DNA of 64,000 nucleotides from positions 1 to 64,000 of the forward strand of contig JBIMKP010000009.1 of assembly GCA_051861545.1 (NCBI GenBank), given 5' to 3'. This DNA comes from CAISCU01 sp051861545 (GTDB lineage: Bacteria; Bacteroidota; Bacteroidia; UKL13-3). Each line of letters begins with the position of its first letter. Position 1 is the first letter of the stretch. The notes beneath the pieces are model-generated. The model worked only from the letters and a program-made list of their open reading frames with translations, searched no databases and was not told the origin of the DNA. Positions 45,408 to 54,584 of the stretch are shown in pieces. The translations under genes and the position numbers were made by a program.

Positions 45408-45422
45408 TGGCACGGCAATTGA
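45408..45422 (+). promoter_or_regulatory. Sigma-54-like -24/-12 element upstream of clpP
   Basis: TGGCACG-GCAA-TTGA has GG and the -12 element exactly 10 bases apart. It matches the sigma-54 consensus except for A in place of C in the -12 GC. It lies 66 bases before the clpP ATG. A single match in AT-rich DNA can be chance. Confidence 0.3.
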
Positions 45423-45436
45423 AAATTACATGGAAG

Positions 45437-45469
45437 TTCGAGGAATTTTAAAAACCTCTTCTATATTTG
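45437..45469 (+). promoter_or_regulatory. Probable housekeeping promoter of clpP
   Basis: TTCG (45437-45440), 21 bases, then TATATTTG (45462-45469) approximates the Bacteroidota consensus with one mismatch at -33. The 350 bases between tig and clpP hold no open reading frame that I would call. Confidence 0.5.
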
Positions 45470-45487
45470 ACCAAAGGAAAAACGATT

Positions 45488-46174
45488 ATGAATATTGGAA
45501 AAGAATTCCGCAATTATGCGGTAAAACACAAAGGTTTTAGTAGCCTTAAAGTAGATGCTTATATTGAAAGTTCTATGGAGAATATGACCAGAACTGTTAT
45601 TGAAGAGCGCCCGATGAACTTTAGAGAAATCGACGTATTTTCAAGGTTAATGGCCGACAGAATTATTTTCATGGGTATGCCTATTGATGATTATGTTGCA
45701 AATATCATTCAAGCACAATTGTTGTTCTTAGACTCAATGGATGCAAGAAGAGATATTCAAATGTATATCAATAGTCCAGGTGGTTCTGTATATGCAGGAT
45801 TGGGCATCTACGATACTATGCAATGGGTTAACCCAAGTGTAGCTACTATTTGTACAGGTTTAGCAGCATCTATGGCAGCTGTGCTATTATGCGCTGGTGA
45901 AAAAGGAAAACGTTCTGCTTTACCGCATGCAAGAGTTATGATTCACCAACCATTAGGTGGTGCTCAAGGTCAAGCATCTGATATTGAAATCACAGCTCGT
46001 GAAATCCAAAAATTAAAGAAAGAATTGTACGATATTATTTCTAGTCATAGCGGACAACCATTTGATAAAGTTCAAGCAGATTCAGATAGAGATTATTGGA
46101 TGATTGCTGCTGAAGCAAAAGAATACGGCATGATTGATGACGTATTATTAAAACATAAGCCAGAAACCAAATAG
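45488..46174 (+). CDS. clpP: ATP-dependent Clp protease proteolytic subunit
   Basis: ClpP forms the tetradecameric serine peptidase that works with ClpX. The triad is Ser128 (TGLAASMAAVLL), His153 (MIHQPLGG) and Asp198 (VQADSDRD). The chosen ATG has AAAGGA at 45473-45478 as its ribosome binding site. A TTG at 45467 overlaps the promoter box and is rejected. The N-terminus is longer than in E. coli ClpP, giving 228 residues with a propeptide-like start. Confidence 0.96.
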   Translation: MNIGKEFRNYAVKHKGFSSLKVDAYIESSMENMTRTVIEERPMNFREIDVFSRLMADRIIFMGMPIDDYVANIIQAQLLFLDSMDARRDIQMYINSPGGSVYAGLGIYDTMQWVNPSVATICTGLAASMAAVLLCAGEKGKRSALPHARVMIHQPLGGAQGQASDIEITAREIQKLKKELYDIISSHSGQPFDKVQADSDRDYWMIAAEAKEYGMIDDVLLKHKPETK

Positions 46175-46255
46175 GCAGAAAAATTTAAATTTCCTCCGGA
46201 TATCTATTATTAGCTTCAACTTAAAGTCAATAATTGCAAAATATCCGAATTTTTG

Positions 46256-46298
46256 AAGCGGAGAATCGTAATAAAACACGGTTCTCCGCTTTTTTTTA
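46256..46298 (+). terminator. Intrinsic terminator after clpP
   Basis: The stem aagcggagaa/ttctccgctt with a 16-base loop is followed by T8. The remaining ~290 bases before the next gene are AT-rich with nothing recognisable. Confidence 0.82.
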
Positions 46299-46589
46299 TT
46301 TATTCAAATTTGGCTAAATGCGACATTTAACAAGGCTTTTCGCCCCTTTAAATAGTTAATTTATAACAATTTCATCAAATGTCTATTAATTTAAACAATT
46401 AACAGAAATCCACAATCGAATGTTTACAATACAAAAATGCTATACAAAGGGCTACTTTTTAACAATTAACATGTTATAATTAATGATAAAAGGCAGTTGA
46501 TTCAATTCGAGTAGTACTTGACAAATAATTGCTATCTGTTTGTAATAGAGCAACTAATAACTTCGCAATTGAACCTTTTATTACGTTTT

Positions 46590-47072
46590 ATGGATAGATA
46601 TTTACAATCAATTGCAAAAATTTGCATCTTAATTATTCTCTTAGTCTCTTCAGCTTGTGAAAAATCAATTGAAGATTCTTCTGGAAATACGAGTCAAACA
46701 AAATGCATACCCAACAACCTACCCGATCAATTTAAAGCTGTTTTTGTTTCCGACCAATTTCCAAACCAAGTTGAGCCTACTCCTATTGCCATTTTTCAAT
46801 TTGAGCAGGGAATGAAAACTTATGCAAATACAAACTGCAAAAACTTACCTAATACCTGTGCAACAAGCTTAAGAATTCAGAATATTAGTGGTAAAAGAAT
46901 GAAAATTGCTTACACCATTGAATATCTTCAGGGGAATAACTTTTGGACATCGGATGGTTATGCCGATATTCTTAAGGATAGTTGCTTTAGTACAGGTATT
47001 GTTTCTACAAATTGCGGATGGATTACAGCTGAAGGTTTAAAAGTCATAAAAAAGAGTGCTGTATTTGAATAA
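46590..47072 (+). CDS. Lipoprotein of unknown function between clpP and clpX
   Basis: From the ATG at 46590 it has 160 residues: a hydrophobic segment ILIILLVSSAC with a lipobox Cys near residue 23, then a short secreted domain with at least six cysteines, probably disulfide-bonded. No family recognised. A TTG at 46518 would put 24 residues before the signal and is unlikely. Its position separates clpP from clpX, which are usually adjacent. Confidence 0.75.
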   Translation: MDRYLQSIAKICILIILLVSSACEKSIEDSSGNTSQTKCIPNNLPDQFKAVFVSDQFPNQVEPTPIAIFQFEQGMKTYANTNCKNLPNTCATSLRIQNISGKRMKIAYTIEYLQGNNFWTSDGYADILKDSCFSTGIVSTNCGWITAEGLKVIKKSAVFE

Positions 47073-47104
47073 TTGAAAGCACCTTAAAAGCAAAAAAATG
47101 ATTG

Positions 47105-47112
47105 TATCTTTG
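47105..47112 (+). promoter_or_regulatory. -7 promoter box for clpX
   Basis: TATCTTTG matches TAnnTTTG, 8 bases before the clpX ATG; no matching -33. This suggests that clpX has its own promoter and a very short leader. Confidence 0.45.
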
Positions 47113-47120
47113 TAACGTAT

Positions 47121-48365
47121 ATGGCGAAAAAGAAAGAAGATAACTGTTCATTTTGTGGCAGACCAAGAACCGAAGTTGAATACCTAATTGCTGGTTTAGA
47201 CGCATTAATTTGTGAGAATTGTATATCTCAAGCTCATAAAATTATTAATGAAGACCAAGAAACTCTCTCAAAAAACGATAGTAAAAAGGCTGCTGGTTTT
47301 AAATTACTTAAACCAACAGAAATAAAAGCACACCTCGACCAATATGTTATTGGACAAGACGAAGCAAAAAAGGTATTATGTGTAGCAGTTTATAACCATT
47401 TCAAAAGAATTAACGCCAAAAACAGCGGAAATGAAGTTGAAATAGAAAAATCTAATATTCTTTTAGTTGGAGAAACTGGAACAGGCAAAACACTTCTAGC
47501 AAAAACCTTAGCTAGAATTTTAGATGTTCCTTTTTGTATTGCAGATGCTACTGTTTTAACAGAAGCTGGATATGTTGGTGAAGATGTTGAAACAGTTTTA
47601 ACCCGCTTATTACAAGCTGCAAACTACGATTTAGAATCAGCCGAAAGAGGTATTATTTATATCGATGAAATTGACAAAATTTCAAGAAAAAGTGACAATC
47701 CAAGCATCACAAGAGATGTAAGTGGTGAAGGTGTTCAACAAGCCTTATTAAAAATACTTGAAGGAACTGTAGCAAACGTGCCACCTCAAGGAGGCAGAAA
47801 ACATCCAGAACAAAAAATGATTCAAGTTAACACCCAAAATATACTTTTTATATGCGGTGGAGCATTTGATGGTATTGACAAAATGATTGCTCGTAGACTT
47901 CAAACACAAGCAATTGGATTTAAAGCAAATGAAATTGCTGAATTAAAAGAAGGCAATAATTTATTGGAATATGTATCTCAAGCTGATATCAGAACTTTTG
48001 GATTAATCCCTGAAATTATTGGACGTTTACCTGTACTTTGTCATTTAAATCCTTTAGATAAAGGAGCCTTAAAGAGCATTTTGCATGAACCTAAAAATGC
48101 ACTTATCAAACAATACCAATATCTTTTTGCACTTGAAGGAATTGAATTAGAAATAAAAGATGAAGTAATTGATGTTATTGTTGATACTGCCTTTGATTTA
48201 AAACTAGGTGCTAGAGGTTTAAGAAGTATTTGCGAAGCTTTAATGATGGATTATATGTACGAGGCTCCCGAAAGAAAAACGGGTGATGATAAAATCATTA
48301 TTGATGCCAAAGGTGCAGAAGAAAAAATGAAAGTAATTCGATTTAAAAATCATACCGCTGCATAA
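47121..48365 (+). CDS. clpX: ATP-dependent Clp protease ATP-binding subunit ClpX
   Basis: The 414-residue AAA+ unfoldase delivers substrates to ClpP. The zinc-binding domain has Cys9, Cys12, Cys31 and Cys34 (NCSFCGRP, LICENC). Walker A is GETGTGKT (117-124), Walker B is IIYIDEIDK (178-186), and the pore loop is AGYVGEDVE. The C-terminal small domain includes LGARGLRSICE. A terminator follows. Confidence 0.97.
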   Translation: MAKKKEDNCSFCGRPRTEVEYLIAGLDALICENCISQAHKIINEDQETLSKNDSKKAAGFKLLKPTEIKAHLDQYVIGQDEAKKVLCVAVYNHFKRINAKNSGNEVEIEKSNILLVGETGTGKTLLAKTLARILDVPFCIADATVLTEAGYVGEDVETVLTRLLQAANYDLESAERGIIYIDEIDKISRKSDNPSITRDVSGEGVQQALLKILEGTVANVPPQGGRKHPEQKMIQVNTQNILFICGGAFDGIDKMIARRLQTQAIGFKANEIAELKEGNNLLEYVSQADIRTFGLIPEIIGRLPVLCHLNPLDKGALKSILHEPKNALIKQYQYLFALEGIELEIKDEVIDVIVDTAFDLKLGARGLRSICEALMMDYMYEAPERKTGDDKIIIDAKGAEEKMKVIRFKNHTAA

Positions 48366-48366
48366 T

Positions 48367-48402
48367 AAAAAAATCCTACTCCAAAAAAGTAGGATTTTTT
48401 TA
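48367..48402. terminator. Bidirectional terminator between clpX and the kinase-like gene
   Basis: The stem aatcctact/agtaggatt has a 7-base loop and is flanked by an A-run and a T-run, in a convergent junction. Confidence 0.9.
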
Positions 48403-49449
48403 TTGGTGATTTGGTCTAATCGCATTTGAATGTTTGAGCAAATGCATAAAAGAAGCTCTTAATAATTCACCCATGTTTTTAGCCTTTGGAAAACGCTGAC
48501 TATTATAATAAATCGATAGTTCTTGTTTTAATCTATCTACATGTTCTTTTGGAGCCAATTCCTCTTTACACATGGCATCCAATAAACGTACCAATGGCCA
48601 TTTCGCAGCTTTCATTCGGCTAACCATCATGGCCCTTTCTTCTCTTTGGTATTGCTTCATTGATTCAACAGAAATATGCTTCATTCCCAATTCTACATAA
48701 GGAAGATTTTGTTTATAAAACTGAGGCAAATAAACATTCTTCTTACCCTCATAACATTGTTGGTCGAAGTCGATTGCTCTTATTCGGTAATGTACTTCTT
48801 CAAAATCTGGTGTGAGTTGGATTACAAAATTACTTGAATGCATATCACCCAATAATTTAATAAAACAACGTTCATTAAATTTCACAAATTCTTTGGCCAA
48901 ACGTATTGGATTAAAATCAGGATGATTGGAATATAATTTTAGAAAAACATCACCCGGAACACCTGCTATATGTTCTTCAATTAAAGTATCTCGGTATACT
49001 AAATAAGATATTCGGTTTGGGGATAAAAGATGTTCAAGCTCTAGGCCATAAATCCGTGATGCATCAGCTTTTTTTACATAGAAATAATCGAAATTATCGT
49101 TCATTCTATTCACCACTCTAATTCTAAAAGGAGAAGTATTTCCGTATAAACAATTATCAATTCTTTCCACAAAAAGGTGATCCATAACCTCCATATCGCC
49201 GCCAGCTTTCATTAATGAATATACCTGAAGTAAATTCCTTTGAATTTCATTAAAAACATCTGGTTTATAAATACAAGTTTCCCAAAAAGTATCTTTCCCT
49301 TTTTTATCGTAAAGGGTAATTGTTACATCAAAATCTAATAAATCTTTGTATTGAAGTTTGATTTTACTTTCTCTATGGTGATGGCGCAAATATTTCCTTA
49401 AATATTCACCAACAGGCACAGGGATTTTCTTTTTTGAAATTTCAGGCAT
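48400..49449 (-). CDS. Unknown protein with kinase-like motifs
   Basis: This is a 349-residue cytosolic protein with no signal peptide. FDYFYVKKADASRIYG (about 120-135) could supply an ATP-contacting lysine. TLIEEHIAGVPGD (about 155-167) resembles a hinge region. LLGDMHSSNFVI (199-210) has the spacing of the APH/protein-kinase catalytic loop (HGDxHxxN). RAIDFDQ (224-230) sits where the DFG/DxD metal-binding motif falls. I do not know a named family with this sequence. The kinase fold is inferred from these motifs only. It is monocistronic between two terminator-bounded units. Confidence 0.75.
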   Translation of the reverse strand: MPEISKKKIPVPVGEYLRKYLRHHHRESKIKLQYKDLLDFDVTITLYDKKGKDTFWETCIYKPDVFNEIQRNLLQVYSLMKAGGDMEVMDHLFVERIDNCLYGNTSPFRIRVVNRMNDNFDYFYVKKADASRIYGLELEHLLSPNRISYLVYRDTLIEEHIAGVPGDVFLKLYSNHPDFNPIRLAKEFVKFNERCFIKLLGDMHSSNFVIQLTPDFEEVHYRIRAIDFDQQCYEGKKNVYLPQFYKQNLPYVELGMKHISVESMKQYQREERAMMVSRMKAAKWPLVRLLDAMCKEELAPKEHVDRLKQELSIYYNSQRFPKAKNMGELLRASFMHLLKHSNAIRPNHQ

Positions 49450-49582
49450 CTTGCAAAATAAGAATAAAGAGCAAGAAAAGGATTGACTAAAAATTTAAAA
49501 TCAAGTACTTATTCATACCAAAATTATAGTAACTCGTCCCTAGTTATAGGAAGATTATAAATAAAAACATATTTTGGCATGA

Positions 49583-50986
49583 ATGAAAACAGAATTAAAC
49601 AACCCAAAAGTAATTCGCGCCTGGACAATGTACGACTGGGCTAATTCGGTTTTTTCACTAACGATTGCAACCGCAATTTTCCCCCCATTTTATGAAAGCG
49701 TTAGTAAAGCTGCTTCAATTGCCCAAGGAAATTCAGTAAATGCGCCTTATTATTTAGATATATTAGGTTATAAAATTGTTAATACTGCATTGTATTCTTA
49801 TGCATTATCACTTGGATTTCTTTTAGTAGCTTTTAGTTCTCCAATTCTTTCTGGAATTGCAGATGCTAGAAAAAACAAAAAATTCTTCATGCAACTTTTC
49901 TGTTACTTAGGAAGTTTAAGTTGCATTCTGATGTATTTTATGTCGCCAGAAACTGTTTACTTAGGTATTCTACTCTTTGTATTGAGTTTATTTGGTTTTG
50001 GTGGAAGTATCGTTTTTTACAATGCATTTCTACCTGAAATTGTTACTGAAGACAAGTATGATGAAGTAAGTGCAAAAGGGTTTTCTATGGGTTATTTTGG
50101 CTCAGTAATTCTTTTAATTTTTAACTTATTGGTGATTTTAAAACACGATTTATTCTTCCCTTATCATACAAAAGCATATGAACTAAATGCTGCTGGAATG
50201 AACATGACAGATGCTATTCAAACAGCAAAATCATATTACGAAGTTTTAGCAATCAAACTTAGTTTTGTTATGGTAGGCTTATGGTGGGCAGGATTTGCTC
50301 AAATTACCTTTAGAAATCTAAAAGAAGACACCTCAAACGTACTTAATATAGAAGGCAATATTTTCCATAAAGGTTTTACTGAAATCAAAAAGGTTTATAA
50401 AGAAATCATGTTACCTCATAATAATCGAATGAGAAATTATTTATTGGGGTATTTGTTTTCGAGTATGGGCGTTCAAACTGTGATGTATGTAGCTAGTCTA
50501 TTTGGTTCACAAGAGCTAAAAATGGAAACATCAGAATTAATACTAACCATTTTAATCATCCAAATTATAGCAATTGGTGGAGCTTATATGTTCTCAAAAA
50601 TATCTGGACTATTAGGGAATATTTATACCATTCTCATTATGTTGTTAGTTTGGATTGGGATAACCATTGCAGCATACATGGTTAGTACATCTGAACAATT
50701 TTACGCATTAGCAGTGGTTGTTGGGATAGTTATGGGAGGCATCCAAAGTATGTTTAGGTCGACATTTGCCAAACTAATACCAGAAGAAAGTAATGAAACA
50801 GCATCTTATTTCAGTTTTTTTGATGTGAGTGAAAAAATCGCAATCGTGCTTGGAACCTTGGTTTACGGCATTTTGATAGACCTAACCGGAAATATGCGAA
50901 CATCTGTATTAGCATTGATGCTGTTTTTTTTAGTAGGTTTGTTTTTCATTTCTAGAATAAAAAACTTCAAAGGACAAACCATTTAA
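49583..50986 (+). CDS. MFS transporter, UMF1/Atg22-like
   Basis: The 467-residue permease has about twelve membrane helices. The N-terminal RAWTMYDWANSVFSLTIATAIFPPFYE is the signature of the UMF1 (Atg22-like) branch of the major facilitator superfamily; the eukaryotic relative exports amino acids from vacuoles. It is first of four closely spaced genes (gaps of 1, 15 and 9 bases). The transported compound is unknown. Confidence 0.88.
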   Translation: MKTELNNPKVIRAWTMYDWANSVFSLTIATAIFPPFYESVSKAASIAQGNSVNAPYYLDILGYKIVNTALYSYALSLGFLLVAFSSPILSGIADARKNKKFFMQLFCYLGSLSCILMYFMSPETVYLGILLFVLSLFGFGGSIVFYNAFLPEIVTEDKYDEVSAKGFSMGYFGSVILLIFNLLVILKHDLFFPYHTKAYELNAAGMNMTDAIQTAKSYYEVLAIKLSFVMVGLWWAGFAQITFRNLKEDTSNVLNIEGNIFHKGFTEIKKVYKEIMLPHNNRMRNYLLGYLFSSMGVQTVMYVASLFGSQELKMETSELILTILIIQIIAIGGAYMFSKISGLLGNIYTILIMLLVWIGITIAAYMVSTSEQFYALAVVVGIVMGGIQSMFRSTFAKLIPEESNETASYFSFFDVSEKIAIVLGTLVYGILIDLTGNMRTSVLALMLFFLVGLFFISRIKNFKGQTI

Positions 50987-50987
50987 A

Positions 50988-51719
50988 ATGGCAGCAATAA
51001 AGGTTGAGATTTTAATTCCATGTTTTATAGACCAATTTAAACCAGAAACTGGTTTAAATATGGTAAAGGTATTAGAAAAAGCAGGATGCCTTGTGCATTA
51101 TAATCCTGAACAAACCTGTTGTGGTTTACCCGCCTTTAATGCCGGATACTGGGAAGATTCAAGACAAGTAGCTGAAAAGTTTCTGAATGAAATTTCAACA
51201 GATAAAAACTTAGTTTGTGGTGCTGGTGCTTGCACTGCTATGATAAGAAACTCCTACGATTTACTATTCCAAAACTCGAGTTACCACAATAAATATCGTC
51301 AATTACAAAAAAAATCATTTGAACTCAGTGAATTCCTAATTGATGTTTTGAAAATTGAAAATCTGGGTTCAAAATTCGAAGGGAAAGTAGCTTTTTTTGA
51401 TTCTTGTCAAGCATCTGAACATTGTAAAATTAAAACGCAACCACGTTTATTATTACAACAAGTTGAAGGAATAGAGCTTGTTGAATTACCAAAACAAGGT
51501 TTATGCTGTGGATTTGGAGGAACATTTTCAGTGAATTCTGAAGCCTTATCGGTATCCATGGCTAAAGAAGTGATTGATCAAGTAATTGAAAGTGGTGCAA
51601 AATATTTAATCTCTACTGATTATTCTTGTTTGATTCAGATAGATAGTGTTTTAAAGAAACAAGGTAATACCCAAATAGAGGTTTTACATATTGCAGATGT
51701 TCTTGCTTCAGGAATTTAA
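50988..51719 (+). CDS. CCG-domain (Fe-S)-binding protein, LutA/GlpC-like
   Basis: The 243-residue protein has two Cys-rich domains: CFIDQFKP...QTCCGLPAFNAG and SCQASEHC...GLCCGFGGTFS. They match the CCG repeats of LutA, GlpC and heterodisulfide reductase subunit B, which bind iron-sulfur clusters. LutB and LutC partners are not nearby. With a malate/lactate dehydrogenase-like gene two genes on, a role in hydroxyacid oxidation is plausible. Confidence 0.9.
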   Translation: MAAIKVEILIPCFIDQFKPETGLNMVKVLEKAGCLVHYNPEQTCCGLPAFNAGYWEDSRQVAEKFLNEISTDKNLVCGAGACTAMIRNSYDLLFQNSSYHNKYRQLQKKSFELSEFLIDVLKIENLGSKFEGKVAFFDSCQASEHCKIKTQPRLLLQQVEGIELVELPKQGLCCGFGGTFSVNSEALSVSMAKEVIDQVIESGAKYLISTDYSCLIQIDSVLKKQGNTQIEVLHIADVLASGI

Positions 51720-51734
51720 TTAATCAAAAAAAAT

Positions 51735-52637
51735 ATGGTACTAGTTGTTTTAGCTCTGATTGTTTTCGGAGTTTCGTTTGCGTTGGCTAAAAATATCCAG
51801 ACTGCAAAAATCGCCCCTTTACTTAGAGGCTTATCGCTGGTACTTGCTTTGGTGGGCATATCAACCGCATGTTTTAAGCAAATTGATGCAGGACATGTTG
51901 GTGTAAAAAGCTTATTTGGAAATATTGAAGATGACGTTCTTCAAAGCGGATTACATTTTGTAAATCCATTAAAAGAGGTAAAAGAAATTGATACCAAAAC
52001 TCAAAACTATACCATGAGTGGAATTCATGATGAAGGAACTAAAGAAGGAGATGATGCCATTCGTGTTCTTACAGCAGATGGATTGGAAGTAACTATTGAC
52101 TTAACCGTTTTATACAATGTAAAAGCAGATAAAGCACCTTTTTTACTAAGAGAAGTTGGAATAGATTATAGAGATAAAATTGTTAGACCAATAACTCGCA
52201 CTAAGATTAGAGACAATGCTGTTTATTATGATGCGGTTGCTTTGTATTCATCAAAAAGAGATGAATTTCAAAATAGAATTTTTAAAACTATTGAAGGTGA
52301 TTTTAACAAAAGAGGCTTGGAACTTGAGCAATTATTGGTAAGAAATATCACCTTACCACAATCGGTAAAAGGAAGTATTGAAGAAAAAATTAGAGCAGAA
52401 CAAGATGCTCAAAAAATGCAGTTTGTTTTACAAAAAGAAAGACAAGAAGCTGATAGAAAAAGAGTAGAAGCCCAAGGTATTGCCGATTACCAAAAGATTA
52501 TCAGTAGTGGTTTAGGAGATAAACAATTGCAATACGAAAGCATCAAAGCTAATTTAGAACTAGCAAAATCACCGAATACAAAAGTAATCATCATGGGAGG
52601 AAAAGGCGGTTCTCCCTTTATTATTGATACAAAATAA
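51735..52637 (+). CDS. SPFH/prohibitin-family membrane protein
   Basis: The 300-residue protein has N-terminal membrane segments (about 2-12 and 26-44). An SPFH domain follows (about 50-220, DAGHVGVKSLFGNIEDDVL, GLHFVNPLKEV), then a charged coiled coil (about 215-255, KERQEADRKRVEAQG) typical of prohibitin and HflC relatives. Such proteins oligomerise in membranes and often control proteases. The link to the surrounding metabolic genes is unclear. Confidence 0.9.
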   Translation: MVLVVLALIVFGVSFALAKNIQTAKIAPLLRGLSLVLALVGISTACFKQIDAGHVGVKSLFGNIEDDVLQSGLHFVNPLKEVKEIDTKTQNYTMSGIHDEGTKEGDDAIRVLTADGLEVTIDLTVLYNVKADKAPFLLREVGIDYRDKIVRPITRTKIRDNAVYYDAVALYSSKRDEFQNRIFKTIEGDFNKRGLELEQLLVRNITLPQSVKGSIEEKIRAEQDAQKMQFVLQKERQEADRKRVEAQGIADYQKIISSGLGDKQLQYESIKANLELAKSPNTKVIIMGGKGGSPFIIDTK

Positions 52638-52646
52638 TTTCTTGAA

Positions 52647-53705
52647 ATGGATTTGATTTACAAGCACGAAGATTTATTTGCTTTCACAAAAACCGTTTTT
52701 ACAAAAAGTGGAATGAATGAAAGCGATGCAGCACTTTCTGCAAAGGTTTTATTGGAGGCTGATTTAAGAGGCATAGATTCACATGGCGTTGCAAGATTAA
52801 GCGGTTATATCAGACTTAAAGACGCAAATAGAGCCAACATGAATGCAAATTGGAAGGTAATACATGAAACTCCATCAACTGCAACAATAGATGCTGATGG
52901 AGGTTTAGGATTAGTTGTTGCTAACAAAGCCATGGAGATTGCTATAAAAAAAGCGAAAGCTGTTGGAACCGGTTGGGTTGCAATTCAAAACTCAAATCAT
53001 TTTGGCATCGCAGCAGCACATGCAATGATGGCTTTAGAACATGACATGATTGGTTTCGCCATGACGAATGCGAGTCCATTGGTTGCACCTACACATTCTA
53101 AAGAAAGAATGTTGGGCACCAATCCAATTTGTGCCTGTTTCCCAACCGCAAATGAGTTACCATTTGTATTAGATATGGCAACGAGTGCCGCAGCTAATGG
53201 CAAATTAGAAATCGCACAAAGAAAAGGAAAAGACTTACCTAATGATTGGGTTCAAACCAAAGATGGATTGCCAAGTAATGATGCTCATGAATTAAAAAAT
53301 GGAGGTTCTTTACTTCCATTAGGTGGACATAAAGGTTATGGATTAGCTGCAATGGTAGATATCATGAGTTCTGTGCTTTCAGGAGCAAATTATGGACCAT
53401 GGGTACCACCATTTGTTGCATTTTTAAATCCGCTTGAAAACTTACCTGGCAATGGAATTGGGCATTTTGTTGGAGCGATGAGAATTGATGCATTTAGACC
53501 AGCAAATGAATTCAAAACTCACATGGACAATTGGATAAAACGATTCAAAGAATCAATTCCTATTGATGCTAATCAACCTGTTTTGATACCTGGTGAAATT
53601 GAATATAAAATGAAGACAGAACGCTTGGAAGCCGGCATCCCATTAAATGAAAATGTTGTGAAGGATTTGAGAGAACTTGGCAAGACGGTGGGCATAGAAT
53701 TTTAA
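52647..53705 (+). CDS. Malate/L-lactate dehydrogenase family (LDH2) oxidoreductase
   Basis: The 352-residue NAD(P)-dependent enzyme of the LDH2/MDH2 family carries DSHGVARLSGY, NSNHFGIAAAHAM (catalytic His region), ATSAAANGKLEIA and GGHKGYGLAAMVDI. Family members oxidise malate, ureidoglycolate, sulfolactate and similar hydroxyacids; specificity cannot be read here. It is last gene of the MFS-CCG-SPFH operon. Confidence 0.9.
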   Translation: MDLIYKHEDLFAFTKTVFTKSGMNESDAALSAKVLLEADLRGIDSHGVARLSGYIRLKDANRANMNANWKVIHETPSTATIDADGGLGLVVANKAMEIAIKKAKAVGTGWVAIQNSNHFGIAAAHAMMALEHDMIGFAMTNASPLVAPTHSKERMLGTNPICACFPTANELPFVLDMATSAAANGKLEIAQRKGKDLPNDWVQTKDGLPSNDAHELKNGGSLLPLGGHKGYGLAAMVDIMSSVLSGANYGPWVPPFVAFLNPLENLPGNGIGHFVGAMRIDAFRPANEFKTHMDNWIKRFKESIPIDANQPVLIPGEIEYKMKTERLEAGIPLNENVVKDLRELGKTVGIEF

Positions 53706-53823
53706 AAGGCTATTATTTCCTAATGATAAATCCCTGAACTATTGTTAGGGCTTATCAATGATTTAAAGAAGGCTCTTGTTCATTAAGAAGCTTTTGTTAC
53801 TTTTGGTAAAGACCTCCACCTTT

Positions 53824-54537
53824 ATGAATAATTTTTCAAAGCTTTTTTGTTTGATGTCTGCTCTTTGGTGTTTAACAGCATGCACTGTAAGTAACAATTT
53901 ATATATCGCTAATCCAAATCCAATGGGTAAAGGAAACAAAGTGGCCTATATTGGTGTAGGGACTGGTGTACAGTTAAAAATAGATTCGGTTAACAAGGAT
54001 AATGGCAATATCAATTTCTCAAATAAAATAGCAACAGCACCTATTTTAGCTATTGGAGGTCAATTTGGAATTTCAAAGAAAACAGACATTCGTGTGGCTG
54101 TTCATTTTCCAAAAATAATTGGTGGTTTTGGTATCCGTGCAGGTTTACAACATAGTTTTTGGGAATCAAATTCCAAAATAAATATAGCATTAGGAGTTGA
54201 TTTAGGCGGTGTATTTTCCAGAGATTCAATAAAAATTTTAGGTTCAAAAACATCAGTAAACAAAGAAACCAATGGAGCTTTAAATGCTGATTTTTTTATC
54301 CCATTTTCTGTAAAGTTGAATACAAATACATCATTGATTATAACACCTAGATATAGTTTTAATACTTTTTATATCCGCAGGAACCAATTATATAATGAGT
54401 CTAATAATTTTAACTTATCCTATCCAGCCATATCACTCGGTATTCAAAGCAAGAAAATGTATTTTGAAATTACCACCATTCATTACAATGATAAGTTATA
54501 TCCTCATTTTGGATTTGCTCGATTATTAGAGTTTTAA
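53824..54537 (+). CDS. Outer-membrane beta-barrel-like lipoprotein
   Basis: From the ATG at 53824 it has 237 residues, a lipobox (LWCLTAC), and amphipathic beta segments ending in the aromatic FARLLEF typical of outer-membrane barrels. A TTG at 53776 would add an implausible second hydrophobic segment. I recognise no specific family. It lies between the Ldh gene and repeat copy 3. Confidence 0.75.
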   Translation: MNNFSKLFCLMSALWCLTACTVSNNLYIANPNPMGKGNKVAYIGVGTGVQLKIDSVNKDNGNINFSNKIATAPILAIGGQFGISKKTDIRVAVHFPKIIGGFGIRAGLQHSFWESNSKINIALGVDLGGVFSRDSIKILGSKTSVNKETNGALNADFFIPFSVKLNTNTSLIITPRYSFNTFYIRRNQLYNESNNFNLSYPAISLGIQSKKMYFEITTIHYNDKLYPHFGFARLLEF

Positions 54538-54584
54538 AACGTTTTTCAAAAATAAATCACATTCTAAATCATCAAAACAAATGG

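Noticed and set aside
46198..46245. cggatat...atatccg inverted repeat near the clpP terminator, similar to element ends
   Set aside because: The half-sites point the wrong way for an element, the spacing is about 34 bases and no flanking similarity exists.
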